From NCBI GenBank assembly GCA_049999725.1, contig JBNGIS010005124.1, positions 1-64,000 on the forward strand: a stretch of DNA of 64,000 nucleotides. The letters are read 5' to 3'. This DNA comes from Haplomitrium mnioides (lineage: Eukaryota; Marchantiophyta; Haplomitriopsida; Calobryales). The notes under the pieces are model-generated. The model was not told the DNA's origin. It did not search any database and worked only from the letters and a program-made list of their open reading frames with translations. How positions within the stretch are numbered: the first letter of the stretch is position 1; each line of letters opens with the position of its first letter. Position numbers and translations under genes: made by a program. Below are positions 22,463-35,400 of the stretch, in pieces.

Positions 22463-24985
22463 ATGGAGAGTCAAGAGAAGGTGATTCAAGCAATGGAACA
22501 ATGACTTGAACATCTTTCACGCTTTTTGGAAGTGGGAATAAAAGAAAGAGCAATGTTTCGAGAAGAAGAGAGTTATGGGCGATTTCCAACGCCAAAAGTA
22601 TATGATGAAAAGGTGACTTGTGGTGCTTATGAGAACTTCATTTTTGATTGTGAACAATATTTTGAAGCTACAAACATTAGAGAGTATAATCAGCAAATTC
22701 TATTTGCGGCAAGCTAATTAGAAGAAGTTGCAAAGACTTGGTTGAGATATCAAATAAAACAAGCACAACGTGGATTTGTTGCTCCTATTGAAGCAACTTG
22801 GTACAGTGAGAAGTTATGTGACACATTTTTAGAATACAATTATGCAAATTTCTGATATAAGAGAAAATAAGCACTAGATCGCTTTGTTTGGAAATTGAAG
22901 CCTCGCACGAGAATAGAAGTTACTATGAGAGAGCCTACTTAATTAAAAGAAGCAATACGTATGGCGGAGCGGCATGACTCATTACTCACGGCTACAGAAG
23001 TTAGATCTCATCTTCAACCATTCAAACAACGTTTTCAAAACTTTGCAAGCTCAAATGGAATTAAAATTCCGACAAGAATTCGAGGTACCTTGTTCCATCT
23101 TAATGGTATGATTGAGGAGCACTCTTGTAGAATGTTGGTCGATAGCAAGAGTTCTGAAAATTTTATGTCACTACGTTTTGCTAAGATAATCAAAGCAAAA
23201 TATAGACCTATCATGAGGAGTATTGTGACTATGGCTGGTGGCCAAAAGCATGATGTGTTTTGCTCTCAAAAGCCATTCCTTCTAAGGATTGGAAAAGAGT
23301 ATACGGAATCTATGCAATTTGTTATTGCACTTGTATAATATGACATCATTTTAGGATTGGCTTGGCTTGAAAAAAGGTCTGCTCAATTTGATTGGAGAAA
23401 ACGACAAATTCAAGTTACCTTACAAGGTAAGAATTTTTTTTGAGGTGTTCGACACCGTTGGTGAAGAAGCCTAAATCAGTTCAACATGTTAATTCAGTGA
23501 CGTAAGAGTTGCATGTCTTTGCTGTTTGGATTAAGCCCATCATAGACTTGAGTAAGGAGGGGGGAAAATGAACGCATACCTTAATGATAAATAATATTTT
23601 GAAAGAGTTTGTGGATGTATTTCTAGAGGATTTGCCAAAGAGGTTACCAGACGATCGAGGAATGTCTTTTCCAATTGAGTTGATACCGGAAAGCACTCTT
23701 TATAATCAACTTATATATCGGCTATCACCACAAGAATTAGAGGAGCTTCGAAAGACATTGACGGATCTTCTTGAAAAGGATTTCATTCAACACAATACTT
23801 CTCCTTGGGGCTCTAGTATTTTTTATGCCAAAGAAAGATGGTGGATTTCGTCTTTGTATAAATTATCAAGGATTGAACAATCAAATAGTGAAGAATGCCT
23901 ATTCTCTACCTCGTATTGATGATTTGTTGGATCAATTGAGTGGTGAACGATTCTTTTCTAAGTTGGACCTTTGAAGTAGCTATTGGCAAATTCCGTTCAA
24001 GCCAAGTGATGTACCAACGACAACTTTTTGAACAAGATATGGGTATTTTGAGTGGAAAGTTCTTACATTTGGACTTACTAATGCTCCGACGATATTTAAG
24101 GATCAAATGCATCGAGTTTTTGATGGGTTATTGGATAAGTCAGTGTTGGTATTTTTGGACGACATAATTATCTTTAGTAAAAGTGAAGTTGAGCATTGTG
24201 CTCATCTCAAGGAAATACTACAACGACTATGCAATTGGAAGTTTTATTGCAAGAAGTCTAAGTGTGAGTTTTGGAAGCAAGATGTGACTTATCTAGGGCA
24301 TAAAGTGTCTGCGGATGGCGTCAAGATGGAGGAAGAGAAAATTAAAGCTATTGCAGAGTGGCCAACACCGAATGATGCAAAGATGTTCGAGCTTTTAATG
24401 GATTAGCAAGTTTTTATCAAAGATTCATTCATTACTATGGTCATATTGCTGCACCACTTACGGATTTACTAGGAAAGGATGCAGAGTTCAAATGGACAAC
24501 CAAAGAGCAAGTAGCATTTCAACAACTCAAGGATGCAGCAACATCTTGTCCAATTCTACAACCATATGATCCAAAGAGGTATTTTATAGTTGATTTTGAT
24601 GCTTCTAATTTTGCTATTGGAGCAATTTTACAACAAGAGTTTGAGGATGGACTTCATCCAATTGCATTCATGTCATGTCGATTAAATGCGGTGGAGAGAA
24701 ATTATTCTGCAAGAGATTGAGAGCAATTAGCAATGGCTTATGCTACCAAGGTGTAGAGATACTATCTTTTGGGCAAACATGTACTGAAGTAGACCGCATT
24801 TTGGCGAAAAGAGTTATCAAGCGAGGGCAACATCCCCAAGTTTAATACAAGGTTTTGTAGAAAGGCTATCCACTTCATGATGCTACTTGGGAACCTTCTT
24901 AAAATCTTGAGAATGCTCAAGAAGCTATTAAAACTTTTGAAAGTTGCGGCAATCATGAGGACTTCATCGACTAGAAAGCGAGGAT
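22463..24985 (+). pseudogene. Gag-pol of the inner element, integrase core deleted
   Basis: Gag starts at ATG 22463 and is broken near 22500 and 22720; part of the gag middle is absent (about 22785). Protease spans about 23030-23340, with DSKSS at the active site in place of the family's DCGSS form. RT runs 23584-24400 with a frameshift near 23815, a [11 protein letters not shown] block near 23845 and catalytic FLDDI near 24155. RNase H (DFDASNFAIGA near 24595, RDxEQLAM near 24720) ends at about 24785, where the sequence jumps straight to the chromodomain tail (DRILAKR-like, 24790-24980). So the whole integrase core is missing and the element could not integrate on its own. Confidence 0.85.
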
Positions 24986-24987
24986 TT

Positions 24988-25377
24988 TGTAATAGTACAA
25001 GCATAAGGTTGTGCTATTTAAAAGAAAATAGAGAGGAGTGAAGGAAGTGATAGTGAGTCACTTTTAGGGTTAAGATTGGATTACTTGTCTTTGAAGTCAC
25101 TTTTGGTAAAGAGTCTTCTTTAGGGCTGAAATTAGAAGTGACTTGTAAGTGAAGAAAGATGGAAGACACCCTCTTCTCTTGTATAAATAGAAGAGCTTCT
25201 TAGCCCCACTTCTCATTCTGGAGTTCCTTTCGAATCACTTGGGTTCTTTGGTTGTTTGGCTTTTGCTTGCACTCTTGGTCTTAGCGTGGACCTTGAGTTG
25301 CTTTTGGTTGAAGAACTCTATTAGAGTTTACCATGAGTTCTTACTCATTTGGATTTGGTCTTTGAGATTCTTTTACA
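24988..25377 (+). repeat. 3' LTR of the inner element
   Basis: 390 bp, same ends as the 5' LTR, TATA box at 25182-25190. A purine-rich stretch (AGAAAGCGAGGA, ending 24984) precedes it. Confidence 0.92.
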
Positions 25378-28207
25378 CACAACAAGTTTTGCCAAATGTT
25401 CGTGTGCTACCAAATAAGTCTGTACCTATGGAGATTGATGTGGTGCAAAGAGTGGCACTCACCGCAATGGAGCGTGAGTGTCTACGCCAAAGTGGAGGAT
25501 GTTTTTATTGTCGACAACTTGGTCACATGATTGCAAATCGCCTATGTCAACAAAATTGTTCAAGCAACAATTGTTGAAGAACATCAGGCAGTCAAGCGGT
25601 TTACTAAGAGCTTGATTAGTTCTAATGGAATGAAAAGCTCGACAAGAATTAGAAGCACATTGTTTCATCTAGACAATATGGTTGATGAGCATTCCTGTAG
25701 AATGTTGGTAGATTGTGGAATTTCTGAAAATTTTATATCATTACAATTTTCAAGGAAATAAAAGCTAAAGCTTCGCCTATTAAAGGCAGTTTTGTGACTA
25801 TGGCCGATGGCCAAAAACATGATGTGTTCTACTCGCACAAGCCAATTCTTCTAAGGATTGGCAAAGAGTATTATGAATCTGTACTGATCTCAATGATTGA
25901 TGATAGTTTGAAGGATTTTCAGATGTGTTTGCGGATGATTTTCCAAAAAGGTTACGAGAGAATCGTGGAATGCCCTTTCAGATTGAGTTGATACCAAAAA
26001 GTGCTTTGTATAATTGACCTATATACAAGTTATCATCACAAGAGTTGGAAAAGCTTTGCAAGACCTTGATGGATCTTCTTGAGAAGGATTTCATTCAACA
26101 TAGTACTTCATCTTGAGGAGCACCGATATTATTTGTACCAACGAAAGATGGTGGATTTCATCTTTGTAGTGATCATCGCGGTTTGAACAAGCAAACCATA
26201 AAGAATGCCTATCACTTATCAAGTATTGATGATTTGTTGGATCCATTGAGTGGTGTACGATTCTTTTCCAAGCTTGATTTTTGAAGTGGTTATTGGCAAA
26301 TTCCTATCAAGCTAAGTGATGTGCCGAAGACAACTTTTTGCACGAGGTATGGACATTTTGAGTGGAAGGTCTTTACATTTGTTCTCACTAATGCTCTGGC
26401 CATATTCATGGATCAATTGCATCGAATTTTTGATAGGTTATTGAATAAATCAGTTTTGGTATTCTTGGATGACATTCTTATTTTAAGCAAAATCGAAGTT
26501 GAGCATCGCAATCATCTGATTTAGAAAGAACTTTTGCAAAGATTGTGCAATTGGAAGTTTTATTGCAAGAAATCCAAGTGAAAATTTTGGAAGCAAGCGA
26601 TTACTTACCTAGGGCACAAGGTGTCTACGGATGGTATAAAGATGGAACAAGAGAAAATCAAGGCTATTACTGAATGGCCAACACTAAAGGAAGCAAAGAA
26701 CACTAAAGCCTTCAATGGATTGGCAAGCTTCTATCAACAGTTCATCCATTATTATGCATATATTTCTGCACCACTTACAGATCTACTAGGCAAAGAGGTT
26801 AAGTTTCAATAGATTGATAAAGAGCAAGTGATATTTCAACATCTCAAAGATGCAGTCTCTTCTTGTCCTATTCTAAATCCATATGATCCAAACACACATT
26901 GTATAGTTGATTTTGATGCTTCTAATTTTGCTATTGGAGCAATTTTGCAGCAAGAATTTGAGAATGGACTTCATCGAATTGCCTTCATGTCACGTCGATT
27001 AAATGCAAAAGAGAGAAACTACTCTGCAATGGATCGAGAGCAATTGGCAATGGTTTATGCTACCAAAATATAGAGACACTATCTTTTAGGAAGACATGTG
27101 CTTATGCGCACAAATCACAAGCCATTGTTACAAGCAATCTACGTGGAAAATATGACAAGTTGTCATCACTGATAAGAGGGTCAATTGCAATTCTTTGATA
27201 TCAAGCTAAAGTACAAGCCTGGAAGATTCCACACCATTCCTGATGCATTGTTAAGAAGGTCAGATCATCAAGTAAATACAATAGAGGTGGCTAACTTTAG
27301 TATATTACATTTGGATGAGGTAGCTAGTGGGAGTTATCGCTAGAAGCTACAAGAAGATGTTTTTTTTAGTCTTGTTTGGGCACAATTGGCCGTCAACGAT
27401 AGTGAGTATCATTTTTTTTCCATTCGATATGGTATTCTATATCAAAGCCATCAAATATATGTTCCACAAGATGACACGCTTTGAATGGCTTGTTTACAAG
27501 AAGCACATGACATTCCCATCTCAAGACATCTTGGAGTAGAAAAAACTACAGAGTTGCTTCAATGCACTTGATGGTGGTCTAACTTGGCTCGAGATGTTTG
27601 TGGTTTTGTTCGTTCGTGTGAAAGTTGTCAACGAAACAAAGCTTCAAATCAAAAAGCTTAACAAGCATATTCATTTAGCACCGACGATGAATACAGTAGA
27701 TGCTCTACAATTGGCGAAAATTTACTTTGATACTATCTTACATTATCATGGAATGCCTAAGGTGTTAATATCTTATAGGGATGCACGTTTCATCGGAAAG
27801 TTTTAACAAGAGTTTTTCAAACTTTTAAGCACCACACTCTCTATGTCTAATGCTTATCATCCTCAAACAGATGGACAAACAGAGCACGCTAATTGCACTA
27901 TAGAGGACATGCTTCACGCATTCATCAATGTTCATCATACCGATTGGGATAATTTTTTACCGACTGTAGAGTTTGCCTACAACAACTCCAAAGAAGCAAC
28001 TACTGGGTTTTCTTATTTTTTCTTAATTTGGGTCAACATCCTCTGTTCCTAATGGTTTTCTTTCTGATTCTTTGTCCAATACTCCTAGTATTTCTACTTT
28101 TTTGTCTCGTTTATCTTCTTCCTTGCAAGATGCTATAGGTTGTCATCTCTATTAGAGTTATCTTGAAGTGTTACTTATTTGAAAGTCGGTCTTTTAGTTA
28201 TTTCACA

Positions 28208-30097
28208 ATTAGTAAGACCAAATGTAATGACCTTCCACTCAAAATGCCCATACCTCGTGCAAAAAGCTATCTTTGACACATCATTTGGCTTGATTGAAAT
28301 TTGCCTATAGCCACTTCAAAGATTCAGCTTGGAAAAGAATCGTGTACCACTTAATTGATCCAAAGACAAAATCCACCATCTTTCTTTGGTACAAAGAATA
28401 TTGGTGCTCTCCAAGACGAAGTACTATGTTAAATGAAATCCTTTTCAAGAAGATCCTCCAAGGTCTTACAAAGCTCTTCCAACTCTTGTGGCGATAACCG
28501 ATATATATGTCGATTATAAGACGTACTTCTTGGTATCAACTCAATTGGAAAGGGCACTCCACGATAATATAGTAACCCTTTTGGAAAATCATCTAGAAAT
28601 ACATCTAAAAACTCATTCAAAATATCATCAATCATTGAGGCCACTACAAATTTCCCTCCCTCTTTTCTTAAGTCCATGATAGGCTTGATTCATACAGCAA
28701 AAATAGACAATTCTTTCTCCATCAAAACATTATATTGAACTGATTTATGCCTCTTCACCAACAGTGTCAAACACCTCAAAAGAAAATTCTTTCCTTATAA
28801 AGTAACTTGAATTTGTTGTTTTGCCCAATCAACTTGAGCGGATTGACTTTCAAGCCAGGAAAACCCAAAATAATATCATACCGTATGAGTGCAACAACAA
28901 AATCCATAGATTCCTCATACTCTTTGCCAATCCGTAGAAGAAATGGCTTGTGTGAGTGGAACACCTCATGTTTTTTGCCATCAGTCATAGTCACAAATCT
29001 TCTCTTGATGGGCAAAATTTTAGCTTTGATTTTCTTTGCAAAATATAATGACGTGAAACTTTCAGAACTTCCACAATCAACCAACATTCTACAAGAATGC
29101 TCATCACTCCTATCGTCTAGATGAAACAATGTGCTTCTAATTCTTGTCCATCTTTTCAATGCATTTGAGCTAATCAAGCTCTCAGTAAACCGCTTGACTA
29201 TCTTTACTGAGGTCGGTTGTTTTTCTAATTTTCTTCTTCAGCAATTGCTACTTGAACAAGAGCGCTTGGTTGACCTTGGCAACGTGGGAAATTTGCAATC
29301 ATATGACCAAGTTGTCGAGAATAAAAACATCCTCCACTTTGGCGTAGACGTTCACGCTTTACATCAGTGAGCGCCACTCTCTACATCGCATCAATCTCCA
29401 TATATACAACCTCATTTGTTGGCATACAAACATTTGGTAAAGCTTGTTGTGGACGTGGCCTAGCTTTGGTGGTCGATAGTAGTAAGTTGTAATATTTCGC
29501 CATACACATTGCTTTTTCTAGTTGAGAGTGTCTTCTCATTGTCACTTCCATTTTAGTGAGAGGTTTTAATCCTCAAACAAAGTGATCTAAAGTTTCTCTC
29601 TTGCTCATATTAAGAATTTGCATAATGATATTCTGAAATTACGTAACATAACTCCTTACCGTATCAAGTTGCTTCAATTCTACCAAATTATCTCTTGCCA
29701 TCTTTGGAGCATTTAGAACCCTAAATCTTATATTCACTATCTCTTTGAACTCTTGCCAAGAAGCAATTAGAGCGACAAATCCACGTTGAGTTTGCTCAAT
29801 TTGATATCTCCATCAAGTTTTTGCCACTCCTTCCAATTGACTTGTAGAAAATAGAATTCTTCGACTATCCTCTCTTATGTTGGTAGCCTCGAAATATTGT
29901 TCGCAATCGAACAAGAAATTCTCATAGGTGCCAAGCACCATCTTCCCATCATATGCTTTTGGTTTGGGAAACCATACATGACTTTCTTCTTCTTAAAAAT
30001 ATGCCTTCTTCCCCATTTGGATTTGAGCTTCTAGAAGGCAAAAAAGATGTTCAATTTGTTGTTGCATCATTTGCATCCTCGTTTTTTGATTCTCCAT
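28208..30097 (-). pseudogene. Gag, protease and RT start of the outer element
   Basis: Minus strand. Gag begins at ATG 30097, the CCHC knuckle is near 29280-29345, and protease spans 29177-28776 with MLVDCGSSESF (DCG at the active site) and IILGFPGL. RT starts near 28677 (FLDVFLDDFPKGL, then the RLSPQELEEL helix) and reads to [15 protein letters not shown], where it stops abruptly at 28208 against the LTR end of the middle copy. There are frameshifts in gag and stops between protease and RT. Confidence 0.82.
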
Positions 30098-30129
30098 TCC
30101 ATTAAAAAGAATCGTAGCTCTAATACCAA

Positions 30130-30525
30130 TATAAAAGAACTCAAGGACCAACTTCCAAATAAGTAGCAACTTCAAGATAACTCTAATAGAGTTACACAAC
30201 TCAAGGTCAATAAGCAAACCAAAACCAAGCAACCAAAGAGCCAAACCGAATTGAGAGGAACTCCAGAATTAGAAGTAGGGCTATAAAGTTCTTCTATATA
30301 TACAAGAGAAGAAGATGTCATCCTTTTCTCTTCACTTACAAGTCACTTTTAATATCAACCCTAAATTGATCACTTAGAAGTCACTTCTAATTTCAACCCT
30401 AAAACTTTTAAAGTGACTTCAAAGGCAAGTAATCTTATCTCAACCCTAAAAGAAACCCTATACCACTTACTTCACTCCTCTATATTTTCTTATAAATAGC
30501 ACAACCTTATACTTGCACTGTTATA
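30130..30525 (-). repeat. 5' LTR of the outer element
   Basis: 396 bp on the minus strand, TATAACAG (30525) to CTTTTATA (30130), followed by the primer-binding site at 30116-30129 (TTGGTATTAGAGCT). The outer flank GCTAG (30526-30530) pairs with 20013-20017. Confidence 0.88.
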
Positions 30526-30530
30526 GCTAG

Positions 30531-32074
30531 CCTAAATCACTAGTATTAAAAGTAATTGTTATTTCCGTTCCTCAAGCTATTGTTTAAAACTGACAAGAGC
30601 TTGCTTGTGTCACTAGAGTTTGAAAAAGAGCTTAGAGAGAAGAAACTTGAATATTGCAAGATTTTTTGTGTGATGGTTAGCAAACAATTGAAAAGCTAAC
30701 TAATAGTTGGGAACATTAACTACAACAAACCCAAATAAGAGTTTTGAGATGACTGAAGGAAGTTGAGTTGAGACATTACCATCGATCTCAATATGCTTTC
30801 TCAATGGGTGTGCAATCGGAGTTGCTTTGTCAACACTTAGTTAAGAGGATTACTTGATTTCACTAGAGAAATCCCATAGTTCATACCCATGTTGGAGAGG
30901 GTGTTCTTTGTTGGTTGACAAAAAAACCCCAATCTACGTTACTAGCAACATTACTCTACTACACAAGAATCATACTCTAGAGTGATGAAGATGCATTGAA
31001 AGAGGTTGGCATTGTGTTAAAGCGTCCTTATTCTTGCTTGATGGAAAAGCTTGAAGTGTAGTGGTTTAGAGCTTAGTAGCCTAGTTGTGTTATTGCCCTT
31101 TGTAGCAATTTTTTGGAAGCTGATTCAGGTTTTTGTAGGATGAACCAGACAAGACACAGAACACAGAATCAGAATCAGATTGGAGGCTGGATGGATCAGT
31201 CATTGAATCTCTAAATTATGAAGGAAAACTTGCAACAGGTGTTGGCATAAAATGTATTCTCTTCCCAAACTCTACAACAGTTCATGGTTGAATGTGTCTA
31301 TTATCTTGAACAAAGACCTCCAACTTTACCTTGCCTTGAGTGAGAGACAGCAAAACGGGCAGCTCTGATACCTACACTGAGTTCCGATTCCTGGGTGGAA
31401 ATTATGACAAGCTCTAAGGAATCTCGAACTTAAAAGCCCAAATTCGATAGAAGACTGCGCAAGATCGTACTTGTATTATGAAGCAGACAATACTACTGAA
31501 GGAGGAAAGCAGACCAAGTGAAAAAGACGAGAAACTGGGTCCCTGGTGGCCATGGTGGGGGCAGGTACAGACAGGTTGTATTGTCGTTGTAAGTTGTGGG
31601 AAGTTGTAACGGACCACAAACGAAAAGGCAGAATACGCTGGCGTGCACAAGAAAACAAGAGGTGGATGATGCACTGGCAAGCACACAGCAGTGCAGTGTG
31701 AGGTACCTCCCTACCTTTCTATCCATCTGAGTGCAGAAGGTGGAAGGATCTGTGGATCGCCACATGTCAGGGACACTTACAGACGTGCACTTTTGGTACG
31801 TTTGCAACGGAATGGCGATTTGTCTCGGTTTGGAAGATCCAACCTGGCATTGTAGACTAGTACGTGTCGAGGGGTTGTGGATGCAGGAATGGTAGAATCT
31901 GGCAGTCAACCAAGAGAGTGTTTGTTTTGCCGGATGGGTTTTGGAAGCGGTGAAAGTTTTTTAGGAACTGGCTAGTGTTGTGGTGTATTACAGGGAATCA
32001 GTGAGTAAGAAGGTCGGCAGGCAGCACACAAGCTTGCGAGTGGGGAGTTTGCTCGAGTGTATCGCACACGAGCT
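30531..32074. other. Spacer and putative promoter of the coiled-coil gene
   Basis: No supportable gene. Base composition rises from AT-rich to balanced after about 31300, marking the passage from repeats to the gene island. Open frames on the minus strand (31414-31909) show no family features. Confidence 0.5.
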
Positions 32075-32431
32075 ATGAGTGTTTCTGTGGCTGTTGGTCG
32101 CTCTGGCGGGAGTGTTGGGAGGCATCAGTTGGGTTCAAGCTATCAATTGAAGGTAATTGGCTCACTTCTCTCCTTGGGATGGCGTTTCTGGTGTTATACG
32201 AAGCCCCGTACTAATGCTTGTCAGTGGGAAAGCCGGCTCAATCGCTGCAGGTTTGTGAATTTTCATCTAGGAAATTAGATATCGATTCTGTGGGAGGTGT
32301 CGAGAGCATAGTTTCACCTGGCGATTTCGTAAGATCAATCGTGCTCGGAAACCTAGCCTAGCACAGACAAAGAAATTAATTGATTTTATGGATTTACTTT
32401 CCAAGCCCACAGAATAAAATTACAGTCCCAG

Positions 32432-32481
<50 letters not shown>

Positions 32482-35400
32482 CTTTTGTGTGTGTCTCGGC
32501 TCGACCAAGTTCATCGAAAAACAGAATCATGCTACCTATTTTGCTTACAAACTCTAAATTGACCTGTCTACTGTCAGTCATTCATATTGACTTCGAACAG
32601 CTAATAGAGTAGAAGAAATTTTTTTGCATAAAATCTATCTGGCGTGAAGCTTTTGAATTGGTGCATCACATATTTAATTTCTATTTAGAAGGCGTGAATT
32701 CCACCCTAGATCTCTAAGTGTCAGCTTCCCACGATCAAACAGTTTAGGCTTCTCCTGCTGCCTAGAATGCGGCATTTTGGAAGGAGCTCCTCCTTGCGAT
32801 TGGCGACATGGTCGGAGTTGCTGTTAGTTGTAGGCACATTGGCACGGGACCTTGTCTCATGGTTTGGTGTGCTGTGAGCTGTTGTACAATTCAGAAACAA
32901 ACTTCGGCTGATTGCTTGGTTGGTTGCAAAAGGTTGTGCTTACTAGGTCAAGTACTCGAGGCTTGCAAAATTAACATCTTTTAAGTGCTGTTCTCTTGAT
33001 ATAAATCGTTTTGTTTCTTTGCTCTTGTTTTCTTAGAGTTTGAAAGAAACGTTTGACATGCCGAAAATTCCTCCACATTTAGATAAAACTCCTTTCCACT
33101 GCTTATGTAGAGTTTGTTACCTGCTGCAGGACAAGATCTCAAGAGCACAGAAATGCAATGTGTCGTTTAGAGGATCCCATCATAGGCATGCTGTAGAGAC
33201 GCAAGCAGTATTGGACAAGCCAGCTGGACGGGCAAGTGGGCAGCATGGTAGTGAGCCAAGTGACCCAGCTCGAATTGCCCTTGAAAGATTATTTTTGCAG
33301 GCCCAAAGATATGAAGATAAAAATGTTGACTCTCTGTTTGTATCTGAGGGAAACCTGGAGTCAGCTGTAACTGAACTAGAGGTGGACCTGAGGACTGCAC
33401 TGGATGCCTTGAAAAAGAAAGAAGAGGAATTGCGAGGAGCTGAGAGGAATGTGAAAGCTGATCAATGGGAACTGAAAGTTGCTAAATCAGCTTTGCAGAA
33501 GCGTGAAAGAGAGTTGCATGCTCTGCTATCCAGTCAGCTTGAAAAGAAAGAAGAGCTCATCAAAACCAAGAAAACTTTAGCTGCACAGGGAGATGAGCTC
33601 CAAAGAACAAAGTGGTTGCTCAAGCAGAAAGAGGAAGAAATTCAGAATGCCGAGAGAACTCTCAAGGAGAAGCAAGAAGAGCTCAGCAACTCCCATGGGC
33701 TGTTACTGGGTAAAGATGAGGTTATTGCTCAGGCCTCTTTAGAGCTTAAGGCTAAGGACCATAGTTTCCAGATGGCAAATGATCTAGTTGCAAAACAAAC
33801 GTTACAAATTAAAGGCCTACATGCATCTTTGCAGGCAAAGGAAGATAATTTTATGAAACTCCAGCATCAGAAGGAGTTGAAGCAGGAAAAATTGGAACAG
33901 GTAGAGGCTGATCTCAAGAGTCGTTCAATGTCATTGGTAGCTGCTAAGGAGGAGTTAAAACTTCTTGAAAGAGATCTTAGTTACTTGAAAGGCAAGGACA
34001 AGGAGCTTGCTCAGGCCAAGGAACTTCTTGCTGATGTGCAGAAGGAATTGAAAGCTTCTAAGGCAGCAGTAGCTGAGTTTCGTTCTGAGGTGGGCAAGAA
34101 AACTGTGCTGCTTGACAAACAGGCTGAGGATCTTGTTGAAATGAAGACTCGGCTACATGCTTATCAGAGAAACCTTGAGTCCTCTCGACATGAGGTTGAT
34201 TCCAAAGGCATTGAACTAAAGCTTGCTCAAGCTTCATATGATAAGTTGAAGCTGAAACTAGATGAAGCAAGAAATTTTACGCAAAGTCTCCAAGAGGAGC
34301 TGTTGAGAGAGAAAAGTTCACTGCAGGAGTTGGTCCAAACAATCAATTCTCTCAAAAGAGAAATACAAGAAAAAGATTCTGCACTGTCAGACACAGTGCT
34401 CTTGCTCCAAGTCAAGGAGGCTCAATTGGTAGCAGCAAAGCTGGAACTACAGGAATTGAAATCAGAGCTGGTGTCAGAGAAACTTACCCTCCATGATAGA
34501 GCCCTGGAGTTTCAGAGAGGTCAACATGCTGTGCAAGAGCTGCGTAGGGAAGTCTTTCAAGTTAAAGCCACCTTGAATTCCAAGGAACAGCAGCTTTTGA
34601 ATATGACTACACTCCTTGTACAGAAGGACAAGCAACTTTCCAGTATGAGGCTGGATCTGGATGATAACAAAGTGAAGCTCTCTGAGGCTACCTCTGTTGT
34701 AGAGCGAATTTCAGCTCTTTCAAAAGCTTTGGTAGATGGTGCCAATCAAGGGAATATGACGGCATTCAGCAACGATACTGTTTTGATGCAAAGTAATTAT
34801 GACCTCTTTTCTGCAAACAGGGCACTACTTGAGAGAGGGTTGCAGTTACAGAATCACCAAGAACAGTCAAAGGAAAATGTAATGAGAAGAAAGGATGTAG
34901 AAGCAGAACTCGAAGCTATGAAGGAATGTCTTAGAGAAAAAGAAGATAGGATATTTAACATGCAGGAAGTGCTTTCAAGTAAGGAGGAAGAAATCAATTT
35001 GCTACTTAGTAGGTGGGATGTGCGCGAACAAGAACTCGTGAAATTCCGAGAAGAGTTGAAGGAGGAGGCCAAGGGATTATTGTCACTTCATGCTTTGTTT
35101 CAACAGAAGCACAAAGGTGGGGTGAAGACCCTTGGTGAACATGGAATAGAGACACTGGAACTAGAAGTAGCAAAGTTGGAGGTTGAAACTACTTTGGTGG
35201 CCCTGGAGAGTCTTGCTCAACTGAGCATGGAGCTCGTCAACATCAGTTCAGAGAATTCAGGTCAAGGGTCCTTTGCAGACACAGCTTCTGACAAGCGGGG
35301 TGGGAACTCGGGGGCACATTCAACCTTTCAAGCCAATGAAGAAAGTCTTGATGTGCAGTTAAGTGAAAAAGACACAGCTCTAGAAGTTGCAAAAAAAGCC

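Larger units (their letters stand above)
22033..25377 (+). mobile_element. Inner gypsy element with LTR pair, TSD CACAA
   Basis: 5' LTR 22033-22422 and 3' LTR 24988-25377, both 390 bp, start TGTAATAG and end TTTTACA (5-bp inverted ends TGTAA/TTACA). By eye they differ at about 23 positions (about 94% identical). Flanks CACAA at 22028-22032 and 25378-25382 are exact. The primer-binding site starts at 22423 (TTGGTATTAGAGCC, one change). TATA boxes are at 22227-22235 and 25182-25190. The total of 3.3 kb is short because parts of gag and nearly all of integrase are deleted. Confidence 0.92.
21403..28140 (+). pseudogene. Gag-pol of the middle copy, split by the inner insertion
   Basis: Gag begins at ATG 21403. 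The frame is restored exactly if the inner element and one CACAA copy are removed: codons ...GPQPQ up to 22032 continue as QVLPNVR from 25383. The continuation has a CCHC knuckle (GGCFYCRQLGHMIANRLC, near 25495-25550), protease (MLVDCGISENF near 25710, DCG at the active site), RT (catalytic FLDD near 26465), RNase H (DFDASNFAIGA near 26915), integrase zinc domain (HDIPISRH near 27510, C-C near 27615) and integrase core (ILHYHGMPKVLIS near 27745, HPQTDGQTEHAN near 27860, FAYNNSK near 27970). It is riddled with stops and frameshifts and lacks the chromodomain end. Confidence 0.85.
21144..28207 (+). mobile_element. Middle gypsy copy (plus strand), truncated at both LTRs
   Basis: Starts inside its 5' LTR (21144-21366; TATA box 21176-21184), followed by a perfect initiator-Met primer-binding site TTGGTATCAGAGCC at 21367-21380. 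It ends with the last 61 bp of its 3' LTR (28147-28207, ending CACA). The inner element at 22033-25377 splits its gag. Without the inner element it is only about 3.7 kb: pieces are missing between protease and RT (about 25880) and between the integrase end and the 3' LTR (about 28140). It abuts the outer element at 28208, inside RT. Confidence 0.8.
20018..30525 (-). mobile_element. Outer gypsy chromovirus (minus strand), TSD GCTAG, interrupted
   Basis: The 5' LTR is 30130-30525 and the 3' LTR is 20018-20437. The 5-bp repeats GCTAG at 20013-20017 and 30526-30530 match exactly and prove that both ends belong to one insertion. Interior, on the minus strand: primer-binding site 30116-30129, gag, CCHC knuckle, protease and start of RT (30097 down to 28208), then a gap filled by a plus-strand element (21144-28207), then integrase C-terminus and chromodomain (21143 down to 20438). 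The RT-RNase H-integrase middle is missing, presumably deleted together with the start of the inserted copy. Confidence 0.85.

Noticed and set aside
21144-28207. Middle gypsy copy as an intact insertion with its own target duplication
   Set aside because: Its 5' LTR lacks the start and its 3' LTR retains only 61 bp, so no flanking duplication can be matched. Only its right border (28207) is a true element end.
31414-32562. Minus-strand open frames and the frame over the (GA)n tract
   Set aside because: Low complexity or antisense to the promoter or first intron of the coiled-coil gene, with no recognisable content.
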